DNA of 48,383 bases from Bacillota bacterium (GTDB taxonomy: Bacteria > Bacillota > Clostridia > Acetivibrionales > DSM-27016). The stretch covers positions 1 to 48,383 of the forward strand of contig JAEWDM010000041.1 of assembly GCA_023390115.1 (NCBI GenBank). Reading direction: 5' to 3'. The notes under the pieces were generated by a model. That model was not told the DNA's origin and made no database searches. It saw only the letters and a list, made by a program, of their open reading frames with translations. Positions within the stretch are counted from its first letter, which is position 1. Every line of letters starts with the position of its first letter. The position numbers were made by a program, and so were the translations under genes. Shown piece after piece: positions 17,377-25,354 of the stretch.

Positions 17377-18003
17377 ATGATAATGCCGCAACGCAAAACA
17401 CAACGACAGATAAATAAGGAGCAAACAAGGAAGCATATAATTGAAGCTGCGCTTGAGCAGTTTGCTCTGTACGGGCTGACTGCTGTGAGAACATCAGATA
17501 TTGCCAAGGCTGCGGGTGTAGCTCATGGAACTGTATTTGCGCACTTTTCCACACAGGAGGAGCTGCTTGGGGCGGTTATTGAAGAATTCGGAACCAGGGT
17601 GTGCTTTAGACTTCATGAGCTTGCCTCCCGCAGCAAAAGCCTGCGGGAGGTGCTGGAGGCGCATCTTAAGGGTCTGGAGGAATTTGAGGCCTTTTACGGA
17701 AGGTTGGTGATTGAAATACGGCTGCTTCCCGAGAGTGCCAGAAATGTATTCATAGCGATTCAGTCCTCCATATCTTTTCATATAAGTCAGGCGGCGGAGA
17801 GAGAGATGAAGGAGGGAACTATTTATGTCCATCCTGTTCATATGCTTTTTAACACATGGATAGGGCTGATTCACTATTATTTAGCAAACGATGATATTTT
17901 TGCTCCCGGACAATCTGTGTTGGGACGGTACGGGAGTGAGCTGCTTGAGCATTACATGAATTTGATTTCCTTAAAAGGCTTCAGTCCACAGTTACATGAA
18001 TAA
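17377..18003 (+). CDS. TetR-family transcriptional regulator
   Basis: The 208-residue repressor has the N-terminal HTH (residues ~14-60): RKHIIEAALEQFALYGLTAV, then TSDIAKAAGVAHGTVFAHFS, the family hallmark. The C-terminal ligand domain is variable and the ligand unknown. It is followed after 32 bp by a zinc-ribbon gene, so the two form an operon, and the promoter carries possible self-operators. Nearby ATGs at 17377 and 17383 are both usable; GGGAG lies a short distance upstream. Confidence 0.9.
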   Translation: MIMPQRKTQRQINKEQTRKHIIEAALEQFALYGLTAVRTSDIAKAAGVAHGTVFAHFSTQEELLGAVIEEFGTRVCFRLHELASRSKSLREVLEAHLKGLEEFEAFYGRLVIEIRLLPESARNVFIAIQSSISFHISQAAEREMKEGTIYVHPVHMLFNTWIGLIHYYLANDDIFAPGQSVLGRYGSELLEHYMNLISLKGFSPQLHE

Positions 18004-18035
18004 CAAAACAGGATAAAAAGAAAGGGTGTATACAA

Positions 18036-18311
18036 ATGGAAAAAAAGCCGATGAAGAATTTTCAGGCGAAAACCTGCGTTGCTTGCGGAATGCCCATGAA
18101 TGAGCCCAAGGAATTTGCCATGGGCGATACCTCAAAAGATTACTGCATACATTGTGCGCGGCCTGACGGAACCATGCAGTCATATGAGGAAAAGCTGGAT
18201 TCCTTGACTGGCTTCATCATAAGAACGCAAGGCCTCGATAAGCTTGCCGCCGGTGCGGCAGCCGGAAATATGATGGCCGGGCTGCCTGCATGGAAGGCGG
18301 GAAGGCGATAG
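18036..18311 (+). CDS. Zinc-ribbon protein (PF12674-like)
   Basis: A 91-residue protein with KTCVACGMPMNEPKEFAMGD and YCIHCARPDGTMQSYEE, forming a CxxC...CxxC zinc ribbon followed by a helical tail (EEKLDSLTGFIIRTQGL). It matches the short putative zinc-ribbon family often found as a stand-alone gene beside regulators; the function is unknown. It is co-transcribed with the tetR gene. Ribosome site AAAGGGTG. Confidence 0.8.
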   Translation: MEKKPMKNFQAKTCVACGMPMNEPKEFAMGDTSKDYCIHCARPDGTMQSYEEKLDSLTGFIIRTQGLDKLAAGAAAGNMMAGLPAWKAGRR

Positions 18312-18323
18312 TACCGGGAACTG

Positions 18324-19589
18324 CTACATATGGGGTGTTGGCCTGCGCTTAAGCGGTTGCGCTTCCTCCTTCACTGCTATGCCGAAAATTATGGCTCCTG
18401 TTAAGAACATGAGGGCTATAACAGCGACACCGGCTTTGGAGCTTCCGCTTATTTGTGTGGACACCCCCATAAGAGTAGTTCCCATAAAGGCCGCACCTTT
18501 GCCAAATATATCAAAAAATCCGAAATATTCATTGGATTTTTCCTTGGGAATAATTTTGGCAAAATATGAACGCGACAGCGCTTGAATTGCTCCCTGGAAA
18601 ACTGCCACGCACACTGCCAGAAACCAGAATTCCCATGCCTTATCAAGCTGAAGTGCAAAAATTGATATTAGAAAGTAGCCTATGATGCATATGCCAATCA
18701 GCCATTCTGTGGGGAGCCTTTTAGAAAGTCTTCCGAAGAGGATGGAGCAGGGGAAGGCTACAACCTGTGTCAAAAGCAGTGCCAGAAGCAAATTGTTGTC
18801 ACTTATTCCAACGTCTTTTCCGTATGAGGTTGCCATACTTATAATCGTATAAACTCCATCTATATAGAAGAAAAATGCCAGAAGGAACAGAAAAATTTTT
18901 TTATTCCGGCGTATGCTTCCAAGAGATGAAGCTATGCGCTTTAAACCATCTGTTAAGGGATTGCCGAGCTTTTCAACAAAATAGGCCTGCTTGTAATTTT
19001 TAATAAGGGGAACAGATGCCGCCACCCACCATACTGCCGTAATAATAAGCGCGGAGCTTGTGGCGGCAGCGGCGCCGATGCCAAGCCGTCCGGAAAATAG
19101 AATGAGCATAAGTCCGGCGGTAAAAGGTATGCAGCTCCCTATATATCCCCATGCATATCCATGAGAGGATACATTGTCCATTCTTTTGTCGGTAGTGATA
19201 TCTGTAAGCATGGAATCATAGAAAACAAGGCTTGTTGAGTAGCCCGCCTTTGCAATAACAAAAACGACAAGGAAGCCCATCCAGGAGTAGGGTAATGAAA
19301 GTGCGGCGCATCCTGCTGCGCCAAGTATTAAAAAGGCAGTGAAAAGAGGCTTTTTGTAGCCGTTTGTGTCTGCCGCCGCACCTAACACGGGCCCTAGCAG
19401 GGCAACAATCACCGTAGCTATAGAAGAAGCATATCCCCAGTATGCTGTCGAGTTCCAAAGAGGTACTCCCGCCTCACTTGCTATGTTCTTAAAATAAATA
19501 GGAAGAATGGTAGATACCATCATTATAAAGGCCGAATTTCCAACATCGTATAATATCCAGTATTTTTCCAGTCTGGTCAGCTTGCTCAT
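18324..19589 (-). CDS. MFS transporter, UMF1 type
   Basis: This is a 12-helix membrane permease of about 421 residues. The opening LTRLEKYWILYDVGNSAFIM and the loop LLGPVLGAAADTNGYKKPLF with LTDITTDKRMDNVSSHGYAWGY match the UMF1 (Atg22-like) group of the major facilitator superfamily. Substrates are mostly unproven; amino acid or peptide efflux has been suggested for relatives. Two adjacent ATGs occur; the second (19589) is better spaced from GAGGTGAA. It begins 9 bp after the phospholipase-like gene ends, so the two share a transcript. Confidence 0.85.
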   Translation of the reverse strand: MSKLTRLEKYWILYDVGNSAFIMMVSTILPIYFKNIASEAGVPLWNSTAYWGYASSIATVIVALLGPVLGAAADTNGYKKPLFTAFLILGAAGCAALSLPYSWMGFLVVFVIAKAGYSTSLVFYDSMLTDITTDKRMDNVSSHGYAWGYIGSCIPFTAGLMLILFSGRLGIGAAAATSSALIITAVWWVAASVPLIKNYKQAYFVEKLGNPLTDGLKRIASSLGSIRRNKKIFLFLLAFFFYIDGVYTIISMATSYGKDVGISDNNLLLALLLTQVVAFPCSILFGRLSKRLPTEWLIGICIIGYFLISIFALQLDKAWEFWFLAVCVAVFQGAIQALSRSYFAKIIPKEKSNEYFGFFDIFGKGAAFMGTTLMGVSTQISGSSKAGVAVIALMFLTGAIIFGIAVKEEAQPLKRRPTPHM

Positions 19590-19598
19590 CATTTCACC

Positions 19599-20387
19599 TC
19601 ATCCAAAATTATGGGAAAAGTATTCATTAAGCTCCGAGTTTTTTTCCATGCCGCAGTAGTATTCGGAGACAAGCTCTACTGCCAATGAAACCGACTCATT
19701 ATAAAGCGCGTAAAGCTTGTGGTTGGTATTGCTGCATCTTAAATCCGGTGTCTTATCCATTATCATTTCGCCTATGGAGCTGTGATTTCCCGTAATTTTC
19801 ATGAGACCTTTAATAACGCAGCGCACAATATTTTGGGGACATGCAAGCAGTGCTGTGTAATGTCTCATGAAAACAATGCTTTTATAAATTTGTTCGCGGG
19901 TAATATTGATATACAGCTTTTCAATATGCGCTGCCAGACTCCGATCAGGCACGATATGTGCTCCGGGATTATACTTAAGAGGATCTAAGCCTGCCTTCAG
20001 CATCAGGCTGCGGTCAAATTCAGTTTCGATTTTACTGTGCGATAGGGTAGTAGCTTTAATTACTTCCTCAATATAAGGATGACATCGGCTGTCGAGTACA
20101 AAATGGCATATAAATCCCAATATATAGGCGAGGGCCTTTTCATCCTCTGATTCACGGATTGCCTTTGCTGCATGTCCCAGAAAGAATGAAGCGGGTTCTT
20201 TATGTATGCGGTGGCCTGCTCTGTTAACCGGGTTTTTTATAAGGGGGTGATAATAGAATAGTATATCGGGGCCGTGCAGCCCTATATGATATGCTGTCTC
20301 GTGCTCTGCTACAATATTTTGAATGCTATGCGGCAGTCCTGGCAATATTCTTTCCCCAAATGTGTAATGGGCATAGGTAGACGGCAT
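19599..20387 (-). CDS. Zinc-dependent phospholipase C-like protein
   Basis: The 262-residue protein of the S1/P1-nuclease and zinc-phospholipase C fold (PF00882-like) shows STYAHYTFGERILPG, HIGLHGPDILFYYHP and ILGFICHFVLDSRCHPYIE, whose His and Asp residues would bind metals. No signal peptide is present, unlike secreted toxins of the family, so it is probably an intracellular member of unknown substrate. A TTG at 20405 is in frame, but ATG 20387 has GGGGA at proper distance. It is the first gene of a pair with the MFS transporter. Confidence 0.8.
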   Translation of the reverse strand: MPSTYAHYTFGERILPGLPHSIQNIVAEHETAYHIGLHGPDILFYYHPLIKNPVNRAGHRIHKEPASFFLGHAAKAIRESEDEKALAYILGFICHFVLDSRCHPYIEEVIKATTLSHSKIETEFDRSLMLKAGLDPLKYNPGAHIVPDRSLAAHIEKLYINITREQIYKSIVFMRHYTALLACPQNIVRCVIKGLMKITGNHSSIGEMIMDKTPDLRCSNTNHKLYALYNESVSLAVELVSEYYCGMEKNSELNEYFSHNFG

Positions 20388-20450
20388 GAATATTTCCCCA
20401 TTCAAATAATAATTAATTATAATATGCCTTATGATATCATTTTTATGTTA

Positions 20451-20694
20451 AAGCAAGTTAACGCCTTTGTTAAGTTTTAAAAATTAAGACAATAAAGAAT
20501 GCGGCTGCTTTGCCGTCTGGCATGGATATGCTCCCATGGCTTTAAGATTGGTGAGAATAAAAAATACATCTACCGTGCAAGCGGAAGCAGGATGCCCTTT
20601 GAGAGCCTTTAACAGACAATCTGCGGACCCCTGTTGCTTGTCGCATGGTGAAATAAACAAAGGGAATGCTGTTATGCAGGTTAACTATAAGCTT
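20451..20694 (+). ncRNA. Candidate structured RNA of unknown class
   Basis: This gene-free stretch folds extensively. Outer pairing joins AAGC..GTTAAC at 20451-20462 with GTTAAC..AAGCTT at 20680-20694. A long-range helix joins 20586-20601 (ending GATGCCCTTTG) to 20658-20673 (beginning CAAAGGGAATGC). Local hairpins are CGGC/GCCG (20502-20515), CATGG/CCATG (20521-20538) and AACAG/CTGTT (20611-20635), plus a possible pseudoknot AGATTG/CAATCT. Several extending pairs are G-U only if transcribed on plus, which favours that strand. No clear promoter or terminator was found, and I could not match a known family. Confidence 0.45.
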
Positions 20695-20746
20695 TTGCTT
20701 TTGACTTCATAAAATATATAACTGATTAATACCCTGTAAAAACAAA

Positions 20747-20929
20747 TTAAATAATATAAATTGTCTTTTGCTGCGTTTGAGTTGGATTCAAATAGTATTC
20801 TGCTATTAAAATATCTAACTCCCTGCTGATATTTAATATGTTTTCACTTTGCAAATTTTCAGGTATAGCCAGACTATTTAGCAGTGTTTGTAAATTATCT
20901 ATTTTTAGCTTCTTTTTTTCATCTGTCAA
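20747..20929 (-). CDS. Spo0E-like sporulation phosphatase
   Basis: A 60-residue protein with the Spo0E-family signature ISRELDILIAEYY (the SxxLDxLI motif) on two predicted helices. Spo0E, YisI and YnzD proteins dephosphorylate Spo0A-P and so hold back sporulation. The start is a TTG, supported by GGGAGGAGGG seven bases upstream and by absence of a better codon. It has its own consensus promoter and a palindromic operator (21036-21085), which implies tight regulation of this brake. Confidence 0.85.
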   Translation of the reverse strand: MTDEKKKLKIDNLQTLLNSLAIPENLQSENILNISRELDILIAEYYLNPTQTQQKTIYII

Positions 20930-21035
20930 CGGTTTACCCTCCTCCCTGATGCCCTGTGTGACAGAAATTAATTTCTATTACCCAAAGCACTTGCCACTTT
21001 TCCCATTAACATTCATTAAAGGATTTAAAATATTT

Positions 21036-21056
21036 ATGGGTACATTTTGTACCCAT
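21036..21056. promoter_or_regulatory. Operator-like palindrome at spo0E promoter
   Basis: ATGGGTACA and TGTACCCAT are perfect 9-bp arms around TTT. On the minus strand it begins immediately after the -10 box, so a bound protein would block transcription at the start site. Confidence 0.65.
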
Positions 21057-21085
21057 ATTATACACTTAACGATTATTAATGTCAA
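21057..21085 (-). promoter_or_regulatory. Consensus sigma-A promoter for spo0E-like gene
   Basis: On the minus strand: TTGACA (21085-21080), 17 bp, TATAAT (21062-21057), a perfect match to consensus in both boxes and spacing. The leader to the TTG start is about 120 nt. Confidence 0.85.
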
Positions 21086-21176
21086 TAAAACTGCACCATA
21101 ATTTTACAATCATACGTAAGAATGCAGACTATTTTACATATTTAAGGGAGGAGAAAAATTAATGCTGTAATTACAT

Positions 21177-21188
21177 GCTATATTGCCA
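21177..21188. repeat. Direct repeat flanking agrB, copy 1
   Basis: GCTATATTGCCA here is identical to 21859-21870, and both have ATTTTAC nearby. The two copies bracket agrB at 682-bp distance. Confidence 0.45.
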
Positions 21189-21190
21189 TA

Positions 21191-21820
21191 TTATTTCCTT
21201 TTATAGGAAATCCGGTTTTTTATAATGTCAAAAAATCTATGACCAAGGTCTGATACGGAAAACAGCTCCAACAGAACACCGAGGCACAACGAAATAGCAT
21301 ACATATTCAGATTAAAATAGATGAGAGCCAATGTTACCGGCAGCCATACAAACAGATATATAAAAGACAGGGTTTTAAACTTCTTTTTTTCTGCAGCATC
21401 TGTTATAGGCTTGTTGGGGGTATCTCTGGGAGCGTATTTGCGTATTGTGAAAAGGCCTGCAATAAATGTCGCTCCTGCGAGGACAGCTATATGAAGCTGG
21501 CTCCAGTACATATATGTGTAACCTGCCAGCAGGCCTGCAAGAACAAACAGCACCATGGAAACGACAATGCATTTTCCGTAGCTGTCCATATGATATCCTC
21601 CGGCCAGCACTCTAAGTGCTGCGAAGCACAGGGATATAAGTATAAGCGGGGAAAGTATACCGAGAAGAAGGCCTGCCGCTACAAGAATAATAATCTTAAA
21701 AACAGAGCCAAGAACAATTTGAAAGCCATAATAATATACCGATCTTTTTTGATGGTTTTCGTTTAATGCCAAGGTTAGATTATTGGCACAAGCGTAAGAG
21801 CATTTTTGAATAATTCTCAT
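21191..21820 (-). CDS. agrB: AgrB-like quorum-peptide processing protease
   Basis: The ~209-residue membrane cysteine endopeptidase has five to six hydrophobic segments and the AgrB catalytic core RVLAGGYHMDSYGKC, with His and Cys separated as in the family. It normally cleaves and cyclises the AgrD precursor for export. AAGGAG fits the ATG at 21820 best among clustered start codons. Right after its stop a possible AgrD start reads only Met-Ala-Ile-stop, and no 40-50 codon precursor follows, so it stands as an orphan here. The same 12-bp word flanks it on both sides. Confidence 0.9.
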   Translation of the reverse strand: MRIIQKCSYACANNLTLALNENHQKRSVYYYGFQIVLGSVFKIIILVAAGLLLGILSPLILISLCFAALRVLAGGYHMDSYGKCIVVSMVLFVLAGLLAGYTYMYWSQLHIAVLAGATFIAGLFTIRKYAPRDTPNKPITDAAEKKKFKTLSFIYLFVWLPVTLALIYFNLNMYAISLCLGVLLELFSVSDLGHRFFDIIKNRISYKRK

Positions 21821-21858
21821 AATCATCACTCCTTAGATTAAAGTATACATCATTTTAC

Positions 21859-21870
21859 GCTATATTGCCA
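21859..21870. repeat. Direct repeat flanking agrB, copy 2
   Basis: GCTATATTGCCA, matching 21177-21188. It lies upstream of agrB near a TATACT that could be a -10 box on the minus strand. It may be a regulator site or an insertion scar. Confidence 0.45.
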
Positions 21871-22012
21871 CATGTTTTTGTAATAATTATAATTTATTCC
21901 CAAGTGCTTTAAGCTGCTATCTAAGATAAAATATCTGCCGGGAGTGTTAAAAATAAGGTATTGCATTATTGATTTGTAAATGCTATAATTTTTTTAAATA
22001 ATGTGGTCTGTT

Positions 22013-22133
22013 TAGATTAGAAGAGAGATAGGAAATGCTTTTAGCTGCATTTTCTTTGCCGAGGATTCGGTTTTGAAGAGATGAGAAGAGTCGAGGCTGT
22101 TTACACGCCGGGTTCTTTTGACCTGGTTTTTTT
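22013..22133 (+). promoter_or_regulatory. trp leader: TRAP-like triplets and terminator
   Basis: The leader contains TAG-AT-TAG-AA-GAG-AGA-TAG (22013-22031), then a hairpin GAAATGC/GCATTTTC with a TAG in its loop and a CCGA/TCGG hairpin, then GAG-AT-GAG-AA-GAG-TC-GAG (22078-22095). A terminator CCGGGTT/GACCTGG with T7 (22108-22133) follows. G/UAG triplets spaced by 2-3 nt before a terminator are the known RNA target of TRAP. No T-box AGGGTGG motif was found. Of the 445 bp before trpE, the rest holds one more hairpin (AACCTTG/CAAGGTT, 22171-22193). Confidence 0.5.
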
Positions 22134-22266
22134 AATTCTGCAATAGCTTAAATTCTCTTTGTGCCCTTTTAACCTTGCTGCTTGCACAAGGTTGCATGTC
22201 CGTTTTTCCGGGGCAATTCTCATGTCTTCTTTCCTTGGGTAGATCAATAGAAAGGAGGCTCTTGGA

Positions 22267-23472
22267 ATGTTTTATCCCGATTTGGAGAATGTAAAGATTC
22301 TGGCTGAAAAGTACAATATTATTCCTGTAACAATGGAAGTATACGCAGATATGGAAACTCCCATAAGCCTGTTCAAAAGATTTGAAGACAGCAGCTTCTG
22401 TTTTCTGCTTGAAAGTGTGGAGGGGGGAGAGAAATGGGCAAGGTATTCTTTTATAGGAAGAAATCCTTTTCTTATTGTTAAAAGCTCCCGGGGTATGACT
22501 GTTATAGAGGACAGACAGGGAAATATTACCCAAAGATCAGGAAATCCTATAAAAATAATCAAGGAATTGATGTCTTCTTATAAGGGGGCTGACATCCCGC
22601 GGCTTCCCAGATTCACTGGGGGGGCGGCAGGCTTTTTTGGGTATGATCTCATAAGGCATTATGAAAATCTGCTAAATCAGCCTCAGGATGATCTTGAGCT
22701 TCCCGACACCCATTTCATGTTTACCGATGAGGTGCTGGTTTTTGATCACTTAAAACAAAAAATCCATATTGTTGTGAATATCCATGTCAATGGAAACATT
22801 GAGAGGGGCTACAATAGCTCGATAGATAAAATTAAGGCTATTTATAAGGAAATACTTACGACAAGATGGAAAATTACAGACAGCTTCAGACCGGATTTCG
22901 GCGCCGTTTCCACTCCCTTTGAGTACTCCTCAAATACTACAAGGGAGAGGTTCTGCCAAAATGTTATGAAAGCAAGGCAATACATCATAAACGGTGATAT
23001 CTCCCGGGCTGTTATCTCACAGAGGCTGTGCACCGGGACAGGGAGGGAGCCTCTGGATGTTTATAGGGTTTTAAGAAGCATTAACCCATCTCCCTATATG
23101 TATTACCTTAAATTTAAGGACTACAGGCTTGCGGGCTCCTCTCCTGAAATGCTGGTAAGGGTTGAGAACGGGGATGTTGAGACCTGCTCTGTGACCGGTG
23201 CGGGAAAAAGGGGAGAGATCAAAAAAATAATAGATGAGCTTGAGGATGTTAAGAGAGGGCCGTATGGAGGGGTTATAGGCTATTTTAGCTTTAACGGCAA
23301 CCTTGACAGTTGCGCCAATATAAGCACAATAGTGTTCAAGGATAAAAAGGCATATGTACAGGCCGGAGCGGAGATATCCTCCGATTCCGATCCCTCTGGG
23401 AAATATGACGAGACGCTTAATAACGCGGGGACAATGCTCAGGGCCCTTGAGGAGGCGGGAAATATCCGGTAG
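22267..23472 (+). CDS. trpE: Anthranilate synthase component I with internal deletion
   Basis: The 401-residue protein starts normally: LAEKYNIIPV, the feedback region ETPISLF...FLLESVEGGEKWARYSF, GFFGYDLIRHYENL, and the chorismate-binding QRLCTGTGREPLDVYRVLR then SSPEMLVRVENG. After ETCSVTGAGKRGEI (about residue 318) it jumps directly to KIIDELEDVKRGPYGG and ends normally. About 90 residues of the family core are missing, including the AEH...LGRND, SHVMH and SGAPK segments with catalytic and metal-binding residues. The deletion is in frame. The start has AAGGAGG. It is probably inactive as a synthase, though still translated. Confidence 0.85.
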   Translation: MFYPDLENVKILAEKYNIIPVTMEVYADMETPISLFKRFEDSSFCFLLESVEGGEKWARYSFIGRNPFLIVKSSRGMTVIEDRQGNITQRSGNPIKIIKELMSSYKGADIPRLPRFTGGAAGFFGYDLIRHYENLLNQPQDDLELPDTHFMFTDEVLVFDHLKQKIHIVVNIHVNGNIERGYNSSIDKIKAIYKEILTTRWKITDSFRPDFGAVSTPFEYSSNTTRERFCQNVMKARQYIINGDISRAVISQRLCTGTGREPLDVYRVLRSINPSPYMYYLKFKDYRLAGSSPEMLVRVENGDVETCSVTGAGKRGEIKKIIDELEDVKRGPYGGVIGYFSFNGNLDSCANISTIVFKDKKAYVQAGAEISSDSDPSGKYDETLNNAGTMLRALEEAGNIR

Positions 23473-23508
23473 GCTTTAAAGAGTGGAATAATGAGAGGGG
23501 AGTTATTT

Positions 23509-24555
23509 ATGTTAAAGAGTGCTATTCAAAAGCTGGTTGAAAGTAAAAATCTTTCCGAGCAGGAGGCCATGGACGCAATGAGCAGCATCATGGAAGGGAA
23601 TGCCACCCAGGCACAAATAGGGGGATTTATAACGGCACTTAGAATAAAGGGCGAGACGATTGAGGAAATTACAGGCTGTGCCAGGGTGATGAGGGATAAA
23701 GCCGAAAGGATTGCTCCCGGCAAGAATTATTTTATAGATACCTGTGGAACCGGAGGAGACGGCTCCAATACATTTAATATTTCTACCGCGGCTGCTTTTG
23801 TTGCCGCTGCAGGAGGCGTGCCTGTTGCAAAGCATGGAAACAGGTCTGTTTCAAGCATGAGCGGCAGCGCCGATGTATTGGAGGCCTTAGGGGTGAATAT
23901 TTCTTTAACTGCGCATCAGGTCGCGGAATGTGTAGAAAGAGCGGGAATAGGCTTTATGTTCGCGCCCTCCTTTCATAAGTCCATGAAGCATGCAGCAGGT
24001 CCGAGAAGAGAGCTTGGAATAAGGACTATATTCAATATACTGGGCCCTCTGACTAATCCCGCAAATGCAAAAGGACAAGTGCTGGGAGTATTTGATTCAA
24101 GACTTACGGAGCCTATTGCCAATGTTCTTATGAATCTGGGTGTTGAGAGGGCGATGGTTATACATGGAAATGACGGTCTGGATGAAATAAGCGTAACAGC
24201 CGGGACAAGGATTTCAGAGCTGAAAGATGGAACTGTGGTAAGCTATAGCATAAGCCCCGAAAGCTTTGGACTTCCCGTATCCTCCAGGGAGGAAATTCTG
24301 GGCGGAAACGCACAGGTAAATGCCGGCATCATCAGATCGGTTTTTAAAGGGGACAGAGGACCTAAGAGAGATATAGTACTGCTCAATGCCTCTGCTGCCT
24401 TGTATGTGGGGAAGGCTGCGAAAACGCTTGAGGAGGGAATAGAGCTTTCAAAACAGATCATTGATTCAGGAGGAGCAATGGATAAGCTGGAGGAGTTAAA
24501 AAGACTCACAGCGGAGATGGTTTTAAAAAATGAACCTGCAGATGCAAAAGTGTGA
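23509..24555 (+). CDS. trpD: Anthranilate phosphoribosyltransferase
   Basis: This 348-residue enzyme transfers phosphoribose from PRPP to anthranilate. It shows the PRPP motif DTCGTGGDGSNTFNIST, the anthranilate-site KHGNRSVSSMSGSADVLEAL, FMFAPSFHKSMKHAAGPRRE and FNILGPLTNPA. Full length. ATG 23509 has GGGGAG upstream, and is preferred over 23491. It follows trpE by 36 bp, where trpG would be expected in related operons; none is present and trpD carries no glutaminase fusion. Confidence 0.95.
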   Translation: MLKSAIQKLVESKNLSEQEAMDAMSSIMEGNATQAQIGGFITALRIKGETIEEITGCARVMRDKAERIAPGKNYFIDTCGTGGDGSNTFNISTAAAFVAAAGGVPVAKHGNRSVSSMSGSADVLEALGVNISLTAHQVAECVERAGIGFMFAPSFHKSMKHAAGPRRELGIRTIFNILGPLTNPANAKGQVLGVFDSRLTEPIANVLMNLGVERAMVIHGNDGLDEISVTAGTRISELKDGTVVSYSISPESFGLPVSSREEILGGNAQVNAGIIRSVFKGDRGPKRDIVLLNASAALYVGKAAKTLEEGIELSKQIIDSGGAMDKLEELKRLTAEMVLKNEPADAKV

Positions 24556-24571
24556 CTGGGAGAGTGTTAAG

Positions 24572-25354
24572 ATGATTTTAGACAAAATTATTGCCAATAA
24601 GAAGCTTCAGCTTGAAGCCGAGATGAAGCAGGTGACAATGGAGGGCTGGAAGCAAAGACTGAAAAGGCCGGGACTGCATGCTGTCCGTGATTTTTTCGGA
24701 GCTATTAAAAAGGAAGGGCAAATATCCATAATTGCGGAGGTGAAAAAGGCCTCACCTTCAAAGGGAATTATAAAGGAGAGCTTTGAGCCGGTTGAAATCG
24801 CCAGGGAGTATTGCTCAGCCGGTGTTCAGGCCATATCGGTGCTTACCGAAAAAAACTTCTTTATGGGGGATGACGACTATCTTGTAAGAATAAGGCAGAC
24901 GCTCCCGGCGCCTCTTCTGAGAAAGGATTTTATAATAGACCTGTGGCAGGTATATCAGGCGCGGTGTCTTGGTGCCGATGCAATTCTTCTTATTGCCGCT
25001 GTTTTAGATGACGACCGGCTTAAGAAGTTTCAGGTGGTGGCGGGAATTCTTGGTATACAGTGCCTTGTCGAGGTTCATGACAGGGAGGAGCTTGAAAGGG
25101 CTATTGAGTCGGGCGCATCTATAATAGGAATTAACAATAGGAACCTGAAGACCTTTGAAGTGGACTTGAAAACCACCGAAAGCCTTATGAATCATATCCC
25201 CCATGACCGGGCTGTTGTAAGTGAAAGCGGCATCAGGACAAGAGAGGATATGAGATATTTAAAAGAGCTTGGGGTCGATGCGGTGTTGATAGGCGAGACA
25301 TTCATGAGAGCGGATTCCATAAGTGAAAAAATAAATGAATTAAGAGTGGTATGA
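24572..25354 (+). CDS. trpC: Indole-3-glycerol-phosphate synthase
   Basis: The 260-residue TIM barrel closes the indole ring. MILDKIIANKKLQ is the usual N-terminus. IIAEVKKASPSKG, LLRKDFIIDLWQVYQAR, LIAAVL, GINNRNLKTFEVDL and VSESGIRTREDM carry the catalytic Lys/Glu residues and phosphate site. An earlier in-frame ATG overlaps trpD, but GGGAGAG fits 24572. It overlaps trpF by 4 bp. Confidence 0.95.
   Translation: MILDKIIANKKLQLEAEMKQVTMEGWKQRLKRPGLHAVRDFFGAIKKEGQISIIAEVKKASPSKGIIKESFEPVEIAREYCSAGVQAISVLTEKNFFMGDDDYLVRIRQTLPAPLLRKDFIIDLWQVYQARCLGADAILLIAAVLDDDRLKKFQVVAGILGIQCLVEVHDREELERAIESGASIIGINNRNLKTFEVDLKTTESLMNHIPHDRAVVSESGIRTREDMRYLKELGVDAVLIGETFMRADSISEKINELRVV

Noticed and set aside
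22013..22266. T-box riboswitch for trp
   Set aside because: No AGGGTGG antiterminator motif or stem I pattern found; triplet pattern fits TRAP better.
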